Shown here: positions 15,171-24,562 of the stretch, piece after piece | Numbering within the stretch: the stretch's first letter is position 1 | Layout: each line of letters opens with the position of its first letter | Origin: Xylanibacter ruminicola | Lineage (GTDB): Bacteria; Bacteroidota; Bacteroidia; Bacteroidales; Bacteroidaceae | DNA: 64,000 bases | NCBI RefSeq assembly: GCF_900107775.1 | Contig: NZ_FNRF01000005.1 | Coordinates: 235,852-299,851, forward strand | Reading direction: 5' to 3' | Made by a program: the position numbers and the translations under genes | Notes under the pieces: generated by a model | What the model saw: only the letters and a program-made list of their open reading frames with translations | Told to the model about the DNA's origin: nothing | Databases searched by the model: none

Positions 15171-18100
15171 ATGAAAAATGTGAATTGGCTCCGATGGCCT
15201 TTGGAGCATTACTCGATAACATTGCTCATCATCGGCATATTGTTTGTGATGGGCATCTACGGCATGTATATTATGCCTAAGGACGAATTCCCCCACGCCA
15301 CCATCCGTCAGGGTGTGGTAGTGGCTGTATATCCTGGTGCCACCAGCGAGGAGGTGGAACAGCAAGTGGCCCGTCCGCTTGAGCGTTACCTCTTTACCTA
15401 TGGTGAGGTGAACCGTGTAAAAACCACCACACAGAGTCAGAATGGCATGTGTATCGTGATGGTGAAACTGAACGACGACGTGAACAATAAGGACGAGGTG
15501 TGGAGCAAAATCAAACATGGACTGAATGGTTTTAAGGCGCAGTTGCCAAGTGGTGTGCTGGCCATCGTGGTGAACGATGACTTTGGCAACACCTCGGCCC
15601 TGCTCATCGCCATCGAGAGCGACCAGCGCAGCTATCGTGAGTTGAAACAGTATAGCGACGACCTGAGCGATCGTCTGCGTCGCATCCCCTCGGTAGCCAA
15701 CGTGAAACTGTTTGGCGAACAGAAGGAGCAGATCTCGCTCTATATCGATCGCCAGCGCATGCAGGCCTATGGTATTGGTCAGCAGATGCTTTTCTCGCGC
15801 CTACAGGCACAGGGCATCACCACCATGAGTGGCGCTATCAGCGACGACGACCAGCAGATACCCATCCACGTTGAGGCTCAGGAAAACTCCGAGGAGGAGA
15901 TAGCCAACCAAATTATCTTCTCCGACCCAGTGACAGGTAAGGTGGCACGTGTTCGCGATGTGGCCCGTGTGGTGCGCGAGTATGAGCCAAACGCCAGTCG
16001 TATTGAGCAGGACGGACACCCTTGCGTGCTGCTCTCGATGGAGATGACGCCTGGTAACAATGTGGTGCAGTATGGCGAGCAGGTGGATAAAGTACTGAAG
16101 GAGTTCAGTCTGAACGAACTGCCCGAGGACGTAAAGGTTACCCGCATTGCCGATAAGCCCAAAGTGGTAGCGATGAGTGTGAGCGATTTCTTGCGCGATC
16201 TGCTGATATCGATGGCTATCATCATCCTGGTGATGATGGTACTGTTCCCTCTGCGTTCGGCTATCGTGTCGGCCATCACCATTCCCTTGAGTACCTTTGT
16301 GAGTGTGGCAATCATGTATATGATGGGCATCGAACTGAACATCGTGACGTTGGCAGCGCTCATTGTGGTGTTAGGAATGATTGTTGATAATTCGATTGTG
16401 GTGATTGATGGTTATCTGGAATATCTGGGTAAAGGTTTCAAGCCTTTCGATGCCGCCATCGAGTCGGCCCGACAGTACTTCATGCCTATGCTGCTGGCCA
16501 CCATCTGTATCTGTGCCATCTTCTATCCGTTCCTCATCACCATGAAGGGTATGTTCCACGATTGTTTGGAGGACTTCCCCGTTACCATTACCATCAACCT
16601 CATGGTGTCGCTGGTGCTGGCCGTAACGGTGATTCCGTTCCTCGAAACACGTATCATCAAGCCCGGCAAGGTGAGCACCGATGGTAATGCGATAACAAAA
16701 TGGGTGCAGAAAACCTACAATAAGGTGCTTGATTTTACCTTTGCACACCCTTGGTTAACCATTGGTGGTGGTATTGGCGTTATTCTGCTGTCGACGTTGA
16801 TTGCTCCTACGCTGAAGATACGTCTGTTCCCATATGCCGATCGCGACCAGTTTGCCGTAGAGATATTTTTACCCGAGGGTAAGGGCATGGCCGAGACCGA
16901 GGTGATTGCCGATTCTGTGCAGCATGTGTTGGCAAAGGACGAACGTATCACAGGCATCACGGGCTTTATCGGCTGTTCGTCGCCACGATTCATGGATGCC
17001 TATGCACCCCAGATGGCTGGTAATAACTATGCGCAGTTTATCGTGAATACCAAGAGCAATAAGGCTACGCTCGACCTCTTGGCGCAATATCAGCCCCAAT
17101 TGAGCGAGGCGTTCCCCAACGCTTACGTCAAGTTCAAACGTTTGGACTATCTCGAAGTATCCGAACTGGAGTATCGCTTCTATGGCGACAACCTCGACTC
17201 GCTGCATGTGGTAGCCGAGCGACTGATGGAACGCATGCGGAAGATGCCCGAACTGGAGTGGGTACATACCGACTATCTGCAGCCGTACCCCATTATCAAT
17301 GTCGAACTCGATCCTGTTACATCGGCCCAGTTAGGCATCACCCGTACCACCGCCCAGCTGGCTTTGAGTGCCACATCTTCCGACCTGCGTGTGGGACAGA
17401 TTTGGGAGAAAGATTATGAACTACCCATTGTGGTGAAGGACGATGCTGATATGACCTTCTCAGACATCGCGAACCTGGGTATCGCATCGCCCGCATCAAT
17501 GGTGTCGGGAGGTCTGCGCAGTACCAATTCCACCGTTCCGTTGCGCCAGATAGCCAAGGTGCAACCCAAGTGGAGCGAGAGTCGCATCATGCATCGTGGT
17601 GGCGAACGTTGTATCACCGTTACTGCCCAGTTTGCACAAGGCGTATATACCGCACCAGTAGAGAAGGAGATTGCCCGTATGATGAACGAGGAGATAAAAC
17701 TGCCACAGGGCGTCCGTGCCGAGGTGGGCGGCGAGATAGAATATGGCGACGAGGCCATGCCGCAGATTATTGGTGGCATCACCATTGCACTGATCATCGT
17801 GTACTTCTTCCTGTTGTTCAACTTCAAGAAGTATGGTGTTACCACCGTTTGTATGGCAGCTTTGGGATTGATGATTCCTGGAGCGCTCATTGGTCTCGGA
17901 CTGATGAATCGCGCCCTTGGTCTGACCTCTATCTTCGGACTCATCACGCTGATGGGAATGATTATGCGTAACGAAATCCTGATTTTCGAGCACGCGATTG
18001 ACTTGATTAAGAAGCATGTGGCCGAACATGGCGACTGGAAAACAGATCGCCAGGCTTATAACGCCGCTGTGCGCCAGGCAGCCTACGATGCCGGTAAGCG

Positions 18101-18281
18101 TCGTATGGTGCCCATTTTCCTCACTACGGCAACCACTGCCGTTGGTGTGGTGCCGATGATTATCGCCCAGAGTTCGTTCTGGATGCCCGTGGGTGTAACC
18201 ATCTTTGCAGGTGGTATCGGCTCGCTCATCATGGTAGTCACCATGCTACCCGTTATTTATTGGAAGGTTTCGACTAAGTGA
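15171..18281 (+). CDS. RND-family efflux pump permease
   Basis: A 1036-residue inner-membrane drug/solute:proton antiporter of the AcrB type. Twelve helices are arranged as one N-terminal, a block around 345-530, another single helix near 535 and a C-terminal block from about 865. The two large periplasmic domains lie between. Helix 4 carries VLGMIVDNSIVVIDG with the proton-relay aspartate, and the repeated half has GMIMRNEILIFEHA. The ATG at 15171 is used: a TTG three codons earlier lies in repeat sequence. Adaptor and TolC genes flank it. The pump type is closest to the hydrophobe/multidrug (HAE) group, but the substrate is not evident. Confidence 0.95.
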   Translation: MKNVNWLRWPLEHYSITLLIIGILFVMGIYGMYIMPKDEFPHATIRQGVVVAVYPGATSEEVEQQVARPLERYLFTYGEVNRVKTTTQSQNGMCIVMVKLNDDVNNKDEVWSKIKHGLNGFKAQLPSGVLAIVVNDDFGNTSALLIAIESDQRSYRELKQYSDDLSDRLRRIPSVANVKLFGEQKEQISLYIDRQRMQAYGIGQQMLFSRLQAQGITTMSGAISDDDQQIPIHVEAQENSEEEIANQIIFSDPVTGKVARVRDVARVVREYEPNASRIEQDGHPCVLLSMEMTPGNNVVQYGEQVDKVLKEFSLNELPEDVKVTRIADKPKVVAMSVSDFLRDLLISMAIIILVMMVLFPLRSAIVSAITIPLSTFVSVAIMYMMGIELNIVTLAALIVVLGMIVDNSIVVIDGYLEYLGKGFKPFDAAIESARQYFMPMLLATICICAIFYPFLITMKGMFHDCLEDFPVTITINLMVSLVLAVTVIPFLETRIIKPGKVSTDGNAITKWVQKTYNKVLDFTFAHPWLTIGGGIGVILLSTLIAPTLKIRLFPYADRDQFAVEIFLPEGKGMAETEVIADSVQHVLAKDERITGITGFIGCSSPRFMDAYAPQMAGNNYAQFIVNTKSNKATLDLLAQYQPQLSEAFPNAYVKFKRLDYLEVSELEYRFYGDNLDSLHVVAERLMERMRKMPELEWVHTDYLQPYPIINVELDPVTSAQLGITRTTAQLALSATSSDLRVGQIWEKDYELPIVVKDDADMTFSDIANLGIASPASMVSGGLRSTNSTVPLRQIAKVQPKWSESRIMHRGGERCITVTAQFAQGVYTAPVEKEIARMMNEEIKLPQGVRAEVGGEIEYGDEAMPQIIGGITIALIIVYFFLLFNFKKYGVTTVCMAALGLMIPGALIGLGLMNRALGLTSIFGLITLMGMIMRNEILIFEHAIDLIKKHVAEHGDWKTDRQAYNAAVRQAAYDAGKRRMVPIFLTTATTAVGVVPMIIAQSSFWMPVGVTIFAGGIGSLIMVVTMLPVIYWKVSTK

Positions 18282-18353
18282 GAGAAGTAAGAGCTTGCTC
18301 TCACTTCCGAACGTGAGAAAGCTCAACGTAGTTAAAGTAAGTACTAAGTAATT
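18282..18353. other. Gap with inverted AGAGCTTGCTCT/GAGAAAGCTC sequence
   Basis: The 72 bp between pump and TolC genes contain AAGAGCTTGCTCTCACTT and GTGAGAAAGCTCAACG, which can pair with each other (CTCAC/GTGAG, GAGCTT/AAGCTC). No T-tract follows, so this is unlikely to end the transcript. Confidence 0.35.
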
Positions 18354-19739
18354 ATGAAAAAGATATTATCACTGATAGCCTTAGGCTGCGTAATGTCAGC
18401 CTCGGCTCAGACTTATACCTTAGAGCAGATTAAGGATTCTGCTTTACAAAACAACTTTGCCATCCGCAGCGCCAAATATGGCGTTGAGGCTGCCCAACAG
18501 CAGCGCAAAGAGGCGTTTACCAAGTATTTCCCTAGTGTGAGTGGTACAGGCGTGTGGTTTAATGCCAACAAGGGTATGGCGCAGACCACCATCAACCCTT
18601 CGGCTAGTATATCACCCGAGCTGGGTGCTGCTTTGGCTCAGTCGCTGCCTCAAGAGGCATTGGCTGCCTTAGCTAATCCCATCAGCATCTCGATGATGAA
18701 GAATGGTACCATTGGCTCGTTGATGGCGGTGCAGCCCGTATTTGCTGGCGGACAGATTATCAACGGCAACAAACTGGCTAAAGTAGGCGAGGAGGTGAGT
18801 AAGCTGCAGTTACAACTGTCGGAAAACGAGGTGGAGAAGACAGCCGAACAGTACTTCTGGCAGTTAGCCTCGTTGCAGGAGAAGATGAACACCATTAATG
18901 CAGTAGATACGTTGCTGCGCGATATCCATAAAGATGTGGATGTGGCCGTGCGTGCAGGTGTGGCCATGCGTAACGATCTGTTGCAGGTTCAACTGCGCCA
19001 GAACGATATTCAGAGTCAGCGCCTGAAGTTGCAGAATGGCATCTCTATCGTCCGTTTGCTACTGTCGCAATACTGCGGCCTCCGCGACACGTCGTTTGCC
19101 ATTGACCATTCTTCATTGACCATTGACCATTCTGCTACGCAAATGGAGAAGGCTAATAATGGTCAATTGTCAATGTTCCGCTCCAGCTCTGCTGGCTTGC
19201 AAGGCAAGAATGTTCAATGTTTGCCCGAGTATCAACTCCTGGATAAGCAGGTTGAGGCCGCTAAGTTGCAAAAGCAGATGGCTGTTGGTCAGAACCTGCC
19301 AACGTTGGCTGTTGGTGCCGGTTATAACTATCACAATTTGTTAGATAATAACCATTCGTTTGCGATGGTGTTTGCCACCGTTAGTGTGCCCATCAGCGAT
19401 TGGTGGGGCGGTTCGCACGCCATCAAGCGTAAGAAGATTGAACATCAGAAAGCCGTTGAGCAGTTGGAGGACAATGCCCAACTGCTGAAAATCCGCATGC
19501 AGAATGCCTGGAATGGGGTAGAGGAGAGCTATCAGCAGTTGCAACTGGCCAAACGCAGCATCGAACAGGCCGACGAGAACCTGCGCTTGAACCGCAACTA
19601 CTATCGTGCCGGCACCTCAAAGATGAGCGATTTGCTCGAAGCCCAATTGCTTTATCAGCAAGCACTCGACAAGCATACCGATGCCTTCGCCGACTATCAG
19701 AACAAACTTCTGGAGTACAAACAAGCTACAGGTCAGTAG
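18354..19739 (+). CDS. TolC-family outer-membrane efflux protein
   Basis: A 461-residue outer-membrane channel of the third part of the tripartite pump. The signal peptide ends SASA|Q near residue 19. Two repeats of helix-strand-helix with heptad patterns are typical of outer-membrane efflux proteins: AEQYFWQLASLQEKMNTINA in the first and ENLRLNRNYYRAGTSKMSDL in the second, the latter being the family's RAGT signature. Residues about 248-290 are low-complexity and translated from inserted repeats (19,099-19,222), giving IDHSSLTIDHSATQ and RSSSAGLQGKNVQ; they break the middle of the protein but keep the frame. It ends the operon at the hairpin 19,748-19,780. Confidence 0.92.
   Translation: MKKILSLIALGCVMSASAQTYTLEQIKDSALQNNFAIRSAKYGVEAAQQQRKEAFTKYFPSVSGTGVWFNANKGMAQTTINPSASISPELGAALAQSLPQEALAALANPISISMMKNGTIGSLMAVQPVFAGGQIINGNKLAKVGEEVSKLQLQLSENEVEKTAEQYFWQLASLQEKMNTINAVDTLLRDIHKDVDVAVRAGVAMRNDLLQVQLRQNDIQSQRLKLQNGISIVRLLLSQYCGLRDTSFAIDHSSLTIDHSATQMEKANNGQLSMFRSSSAGLQGKNVQCLPEYQLLDKQVEAAKLQKQMAVGQNLPTLAVGAGYNYHNLLDNNHSFAMVFATVSVPISDWWGGSHAIKRKKIEHQKAVEQLEDNAQLLKIRMQNAWNGVEESYQQLQLAKRSIEQADENLRLNRNYYRAGTSKMSDLLEAQLLYQQALDKHTDAFADYQNKLLEYKQATGQ
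19099..19222. repeat. Inserted repeats in the TolC gene (ATTGACC copies plus family A core)
   Basis: CCATTGACCATT occurs three times, followed by AATGGTCAATTGTCAATG, its inverse. Next comes TTCCGCTCCAGCTCTGCT and then GGCTTGCAAGGCAAGAA, matching the family A core. About 41 codons are added without a stop or shift. Confidence 0.6.
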
Positions 19740-19747
19740 ATATAAAA

Positions 19748-19780
19748 AATCCCAAAGCAAAACAAAAAAGCTTTGGGATT
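19748..19780. terminator. TCCCAAAGC hairpin terminator, copy 2 (bidirectional)
   Basis: AATCCCAAAGC pairs perfectly with GCTTTGGGATT over 11 bp, with A-tract on the left. It lies between the convergent TolC and GH127 genes and can end both transcripts. Unlike the other four copies it has no promoter attached. Confidence 0.75.
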
Positions 19781-19791
19781 ATATGATTCTT

Positions 19792-22227
19792 TTACTTAAC
19801 TATCCATTCAAACACTCCTGCTGAATTATCGTTAGGTAATACAACCTCAAGTCGAAGTGCTTTGGTTGTAACAGGCTCAAAGTTTACTGTGCATGCTGTA
19901 CCTTTATCGGTGGGGTATCCATCTGCGCCAGTTACAGGATTCCAGTTGCCTTGGGCATCTTGATACAGAATGCGCCACGACTGCGGTACGCGGCATCCGC
20001 CCCAAGGACCATCGTCGAACCAATAAACGGTGGCACTCTGTACGGTAGCTACTTCGGGGAATTCGTAACCTAACCATTCGGTACTGCCATTCTTAGGCCA
20101 CCAGTGGGTATAGGGTACGCTACGGTCGTTCTCATCCTTTGGCACCAGGCGGTCGTTGATGGCTGTAAGGGCTGGCATTTTTTCGGTAGAGCTACTGATC
20201 TTACTCTCACTGGCCAGTGTGGCTGGCTGCGATGGATTAGTAGCATTCAGGTCCTGAGGCAACCAAACACGCATTTTTCCACTACCACGATGACACCAGG
20301 CATAGTAGGGGATGAGTGTCAGTTTGTGGTCGGTAGTCTGCAGTTTCCCCTTCTTATCGAAACTTAGCGTCTGAGCATCGGTGACGATGGTCTGTACGGT
20401 AGTTCCTGCAATCTCGGTCTTACCCAGACTGAACTCTGGATTCTGATTCATCAGGGCGCCCATGATATCAAAGGTGTTGTCAGGGTGCTCGGCACAATAA
20501 ACCAGCGGGCCGCGCTCTACGCTAATCTTACCACGATCGGCCTCTACCTTGTTGTTGGCACGTACAGTGCGAGTCTCCATATCGAAGTGAATCTGCACCT
20601 TGTCGCCTTTCTTCCACTTGCGATTGATGGTATAATAGCCATCCTCTGTTACCTTTGCTGCTGCAGTCTGGCCATTCACGGTGATGGTATAGCCCAGACG
20701 CTTGCCATCAGTATATTGATAGAGATTAGAGGGCACCACCTGGCTGCGCACCCAACCTGGAATACGGATTTTCATGGCAAACTGGCCTGCCGCATTCTGG
20801 TCAACATTTACAGTGATATCACCATTCCAAGGGTATGCAGTTGTCTGACTCAAACCAACCTTCTTGCCTGCAACAGTCAGGTTGCTCTTGTTAGAGAGGA
20901 ACAGGTTGACATATACATTGCGATCCTTAACGGCATAGATATAACCGGGCAGCGAGGGGATGAAGCGACAGATGTTGCTGGGGCAGCAGGCGCAGCCGAA
21001 CCAAGCCTGACGCTGGTGCTGTCCCATCGACTCCAGTGGGTTGGGGTAGAAGAAACCATTGCCTTCGAGCGATACGCCGCTGATGAGTCCATTGTAGAGT
21101 GTACGCTCCAATACATCGTAGTACTTGGATTCGCCATGCAACAGGAACAGACGATAGTTCACATACACATTGCCGATGGCAGCGCAAGTCTCGCAGTAGG
21201 CACTCATGTTGGGCAGTTCGTAGTTCTTGCCAAAGGCCTCGCCATTATTAGTGGCACCGATGCCACCAGTAATGTAGAGTTTCTTGGTAACGATGTTGTC
21301 CCAGATGGCATCGATGGCCTTGATGTAATCTTTATCGCCAGTCAGCGCTGCTACATCGGCCATACCTGCATACATATAGGCTGCACGAACGGCATGACCT
21401 ACGGCCTCGTCCTGTTCGATCACAGGTTTATGAGCCTGAGAGTAATCATGTACGATAGTGGTCTTGCCGCGATAGTCGAGGAAGAATTTGGCCTCGTCGA
21501 GATATTTTTTGTTGCCAGTAACAAGATAAAGCTTTGCCAGTGCCATCTCTGCTATCTGATGACCAGGTACTACACAAGCCTGACCAGGGTTGGGTCCCAC
21601 CTCCTTGCATACCACATCGGCATAACGGATAGCTATATCAAGGAACTTTCTTGAACCTGTGGCCTGATAGTGAGCGATTGCCCCCTCAACCATGTGGCCG
21701 AGGTTATAAAGCTCGTGGCTCAGGTCCTCTTCCTTCACCCAGCGCTTGTCGCCAGCCCAGTGGTGCGGGTCGGCAGGATTCTGTGTGCGGGCAGTATAGA
21801 GATAGCCGTCAGGCTCCTGTGCCGAGGCGATGACATCGAGTACCGAATCAATGTACTGTTTCAGTTTATTGTCAGGATAGGTCTGCAAGATGTAACTGGC
21901 ACCCTCAATAGTCTTATAGGGGTCGGTATCGTCGAACGAGTAGCCCACACCGTTCACCTTGAATACCTTTGATGGGTCTTTCAGGTGCAGGGCTGCATTC
22001 GAGAAGTTGGTGTAACGTCCAGTCTCCTCGCATTTCGCGAAGGCCAAGGGGATGGTTACTTTACGACTGGCTTCCAATCGTTGTCCCCAGAAGGTGCCAG
22101 GTGTTACTTTTACTGCGGTAAAGGGTACAGGACTGATGGGATAACCATGAGTCGCTGTCTGTTTTTTCTGTGCGCTAATGGGGAGCATGATGGCTACACC
22201 CAGCGCAATAGTCATAAGTTTCTTCAT
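19792..22227 (-). CDS. GH127 beta-L-arabinofuranosidase-like glycoside hydrolase (first copy)
   Basis: An 811-residue exported enzyme of family GH127 (former DUF1680). GH127 HypBA1 removes beta-L-arabinofuranose with a zinc-bound cysteine nucleophile. The residues corresponding to its site are seen as E346 and C348 (CETCAAIGN) and C414-C415 (GCACCPSN). Signal peptide residues 1-19 (ISA|Q). The (alpha/alpha)6 barrel spans about 35-560, beta-sandwich domains follow, and the last roughly 130 residues (YWFDDGPWGGCRVPQSWRI) look like a discoidin/CBM32-type module. It is third in the leftward operon GH97-GH43-GH127. Other GH127 members cleave aceric acid in rhamnogalacturonan II, so specificity needs the context. 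Confidence 0.9.
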   Translation of the reverse strand: MKKLMTIALGVAIMLPISAQKKQTATHGYPISPVPFTAVKVTPGTFWGQRLEASRKVTIPLAFAKCEETGRYTNFSNAALHLKDPSKVFKVNGVGYSFDDTDPYKTIEGASYILQTYPDNKLKQYIDSVLDVIASAQEPDGYLYTARTQNPADPHHWAGDKRWVKEEDLSHELYNLGHMVEGAIAHYQATGSRKFLDIAIRYADVVCKEVGPNPGQACVVPGHQIAEMALAKLYLVTGNKKYLDEAKFFLDYRGKTTIVHDYSQAHKPVIEQDEAVGHAVRAAYMYAGMADVAALTGDKDYIKAIDAIWDNIVTKKLYITGGIGATNNGEAFGKNYELPNMSAYCETCAAIGNVYVNYRLFLLHGESKYYDVLERTLYNGLISGVSLEGNGFFYPNPLESMGQHQRQAWFGCACCPSNICRFIPSLPGYIYAVKDRNVYVNLFLSNKSNLTVAGKKVGLSQTTAYPWNGDITVNVDQNAAGQFAMKIRIPGWVRSQVVPSNLYQYTDGKRLGYTITVNGQTAAAKVTEDGYYTINRKWKKGDKVQIHFDMETRTVRANNKVEADRGKISVERGPLVYCAEHPDNTFDIMGALMNQNPEFSLGKTEIAGTTVQTIVTDAQTLSFDKKGKLQTTDHKLTLIPYYAWCHRGSGKMRVWLPQDLNATNPSQPATLASESKISSSTEKMPALTAINDRLVPKDENDRSVPYTHWWPKNGSTEWLGYEFPEVATVQSATVYWFDDGPWGGCRVPQSWRILYQDAQGNWNPVTGADGYPTDKGTACTVNFEPVTTKALRLEVVLPNDNSAGVFEWIVK

Positions 22228-22228
22228 A

Positions 22229-22256
22229 AATTATCAATTGTCAATTATCAATTATC
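22229..22256. repeat. TCAATTATCAATT repeats between GH127 and GH43
   Basis: Four short copies of ATCAATT/GTCAATT lie across the 13-bp gap and the last codons of the GH43 gene (VIIDN). Confidence 0.5.
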
Positions 22257-24553
22257 ACGTTGTCCCAAAGTTTCAGACTGTGCAGATAGCCGCTAAACAG
22301 CCATTCACGTTCGGCGTTTCGGCCTAGAGTAACATACTGCGAAGGCTTCAGTAGCAGTTGGATGTCTTTACGGCTGATAACTTTTCCATTAATGCTGACA
22401 GTTTCGATACGTCCGTCGAAGGTCACGATGATGTGTTGCCATTCGCCTTCCAGCTGTTTGATATCTTTGTAGCCAGCATCCTCGTACCATCCATAGTGGT
22501 TCACTACGCCGCAACGAGGCTCTGTGCCGCTAATCAGCATAATCTTCTCTAGTTCGTCGTGAGTGGTGGTAAAATCAGCAACACACTCGTTCATGGCCAT
22601 TTGGGGATTCAGCACCCAAGCCTCAAGGGTATAAGGTGCATTATCGCGCATAGTGGCAGGCAGGGCAAACGACGACTGATACACCTGTAGCGAGTCGAAT
22701 CGTAGGGCTTTCTTGCCCTTGATTTCTTCAACAATACAAGGTGCTGTCAGCGTTTCAAAATAGCCATCCACGCCATGATTCTCAATATAGGAAATGGTGT
22801 CGCCTGTCAGGAAATCATCGGCTGTGATGCTAACAATCAGACCTTTCTTCTGATTATCGGCCACTGGCAGGCGTACGATGTCGTTTTGGGCATCGTATGC
22901 TTTCTCGGCCTCGGCCTGCTGCCAGCTGTAGTGGCGCAGATTGGTGAGGGTGAGTGGCTCTTTATCGGCCTTGATGGTTTGACAGTAAACAGCACTCTTA
23001 AATTCCAGTTCGGTGCCAGGCTGTAGTACCAATATATCCTTGTCCTCCTGATGCTGACGGAATACGGAGCCCGTTTTTAACTTAAAACTACCTCCAAGCA
23101 TACCTTCGTTATTCAGCCACTCGCGCCCGTTCCAGTCGGCAGGCGTCAGGCCGAGCCATTGCTGGGGTAAGGCATCTTCAATCTCAGGATAAACCTTGAT
23201 GTTCCAGATGGCACCACCAAAGCCGTTCTTCTGTCCGCCAAGATAGGTCAGTCGCACATAGCGGGCCTTAGCGTTACCAAAATCTACCATCGGACTGCCC
23301 GCCAAGCGGTTCTGACTCTTATCAGCAAACACCTTCCAGTTATGTCCGTCGGTAGATGTTTCTATCAGATACTGGTAGAATTGTGTACCATATTCAAACT
23401 GCGTCATGATGGTTTTGATTTTCTGCGTCTTGCCCAAATCAATCTTCAGCCATTCGCTACCTGTGCCTTTGGGGCGCCAGAGTGTGCCGTTATTGTCATC
23501 CACAGCATAGGATGGCTTAAAGTCATCATCGTAATACGATGAAGCCTCGACCTTGCAATCTAAGGCCAGATTTCTTGAACGTATAACTGATGGTGCCAAC
23601 AAGCCAATGCCCTCGTGAGTAGGGGTAATTGTTTTGATGCGTCCGTCGGGCAGGAATTCCATCTTATCGATGCATACCTGACGATGAAAACCGCGATTGG
23701 AGTGCGGGTTGTCGTGGCGGTGATAAACAATGTAGTAGTTATCGCCCTCCTGCAATACGCTATGATGACCTGGACCATGAATGGTACCATCGGCATTAGT
23801 CTCGAGTATGCATCCTTGGTATTTGTACGGCCCCAGCGGCTTGTTGCTGGTGGCATACTGCACACGATAAGTATGATCGTGGCAGGAACCCGATGAATAC
23901 ATGAAGTAATAGATGCCGTTGCGCTTTAATACAAAGGGTGCTTCAAAGAAATCGGTTACCTCGGTATTAGGTATCAATCGTGTCTCAGAGAAGGTTTTCT
24001 TATCGTCGTTCAGTATGCCTGCACCACAGCCAAAGCCTTTGTAAATGCCCCAGGTGCCCCAATACATATACACTCTGCCATCGTCGTCCACAAAGGTCTG
24101 TCCGTCTAGGGTGATGGCGTTGGTTACAAAGCGGTCTGGCACCAGTACGGCATCGCTTTTGCCCAGAATGTTCTTCCATGGGCCGCGAGGTGTCTCGCTC
24201 ACGCCCATGTGGAGTTGGCAGGGCTGACAATACACCATGTAATACTTGCCGTCTTTAGCATTCTGCATCACATCTGGCGCCCAAATCCAGTGGGTATCGG
24301 GCCAGTTCATCGGCATCAGTGTCCAGTTGCCTAAATCCTTACTCATCCATACCTGTGCAGGCCCGAATCCTGCGCCGCTACCATCGGTGGTTGCATAAAT
24401 ATAATAGGTATCGCCGAACTTCTTGATGGTAGGGTCGGCAAAGTATCCTGGCAATATGGGATTGCCAGTTGATGGGGCGTCATAGGCTTTCTGTTGTGCG
24501 CTCATGCCAAGCGAACAACAGACAAGTACCCCTATAGTCAGTAGTTTCTTCAT
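22241..24553 (-). CDS. GH43 glycosidase with discoidin and LamG-like modules
   Basis: A 770-residue exported enzyme. Signal peptide 1-19 (MSA|Q). The five-bladed GH43 propeller begins at NPILPGYFADPTIKK (general base D40), continues through WAPDVMQ (pKa modulator Asp) and reaches FFEAPFVLKRNG (acid E204), so the catalytic triad is intact. About 335-470 is an F5/8 type C (discoidin) domain (DCKVEASSYYDDDFKPSYAVDDN). The C-terminal 190 residues are a concanavalin-like LamG_3 fold (YTLEAWVLNP, WQHIIVTFDG). GH43 members are alpha-L-arabinofuranosidases or beta-xylosidases; the two neighbouring GH127 enzymes favour arabinofuranosidase. It is the middle gene of the operon, 9 bp after GH97. Confidence 0.9.
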   Translation of the reverse strand: MKKLLTIGVLVCCSLGMSAQQKAYDAPSTGNPILPGYFADPTIKKFGDTYYIYATTDGSGAGFGPAQVWMSKDLGNWTLMPMNWPDTHWIWAPDVMQNAKDGKYYMVYCQPCQLHMGVSETPRGPWKNILGKSDAVLVPDRFVTNAITLDGQTFVDDDGRVYMYWGTWGIYKGFGCGAGILNDDKKTFSETRLIPNTEVTDFFEAPFVLKRNGIYYFMYSSGSCHDHTYRVQYATSNKPLGPYKYQGCILETNADGTIHGPGHHSVLQEGDNYYIVYHRHDNPHSNRGFHRQVCIDKMEFLPDGRIKTITPTHEGIGLLAPSVIRSRNLALDCKVEASSYYDDDFKPSYAVDDNNGTLWRPKGTGSEWLKIDLGKTQKIKTIMTQFEYGTQFYQYLIETSTDGHNWKVFADKSQNRLAGSPMVDFGNAKARYVRLTYLGGQKNGFGGAIWNIKVYPEIEDALPQQWLGLTPADWNGREWLNNEGMLGGSFKLKTGSVFRQHQEDKDILVLQPGTELEFKSAVYCQTIKADKEPLTLTNLRHYSWQQAEAEKAYDAQNDIVRLPVADNQKKGLIVSITADDFLTGDTISYIENHGVDGYFETLTAPCIVEEIKGKKALRFDSLQVYQSSFALPATMRDNAPYTLEAWVLNPQMAMNECVADFTTTHDELEKIMLISGTEPRCGVVNHYGWYEDAGYKDIKQLEGEWQHIIVTFDGRIETVSINGKVISRKDIQLLLKPSQYVTLGRNAEREWLFSGYLHSLKLWDNVIIDN

Positions 24554-24562
24554 ATCTATGTT

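Noticed and set aside
20485..21654. A 389-codon open frame opposite the first GH127 gene
   Set aside because: It is a shadow of the GH127 reading frame; composition is not protein-like and the GH127 motifs are intact.
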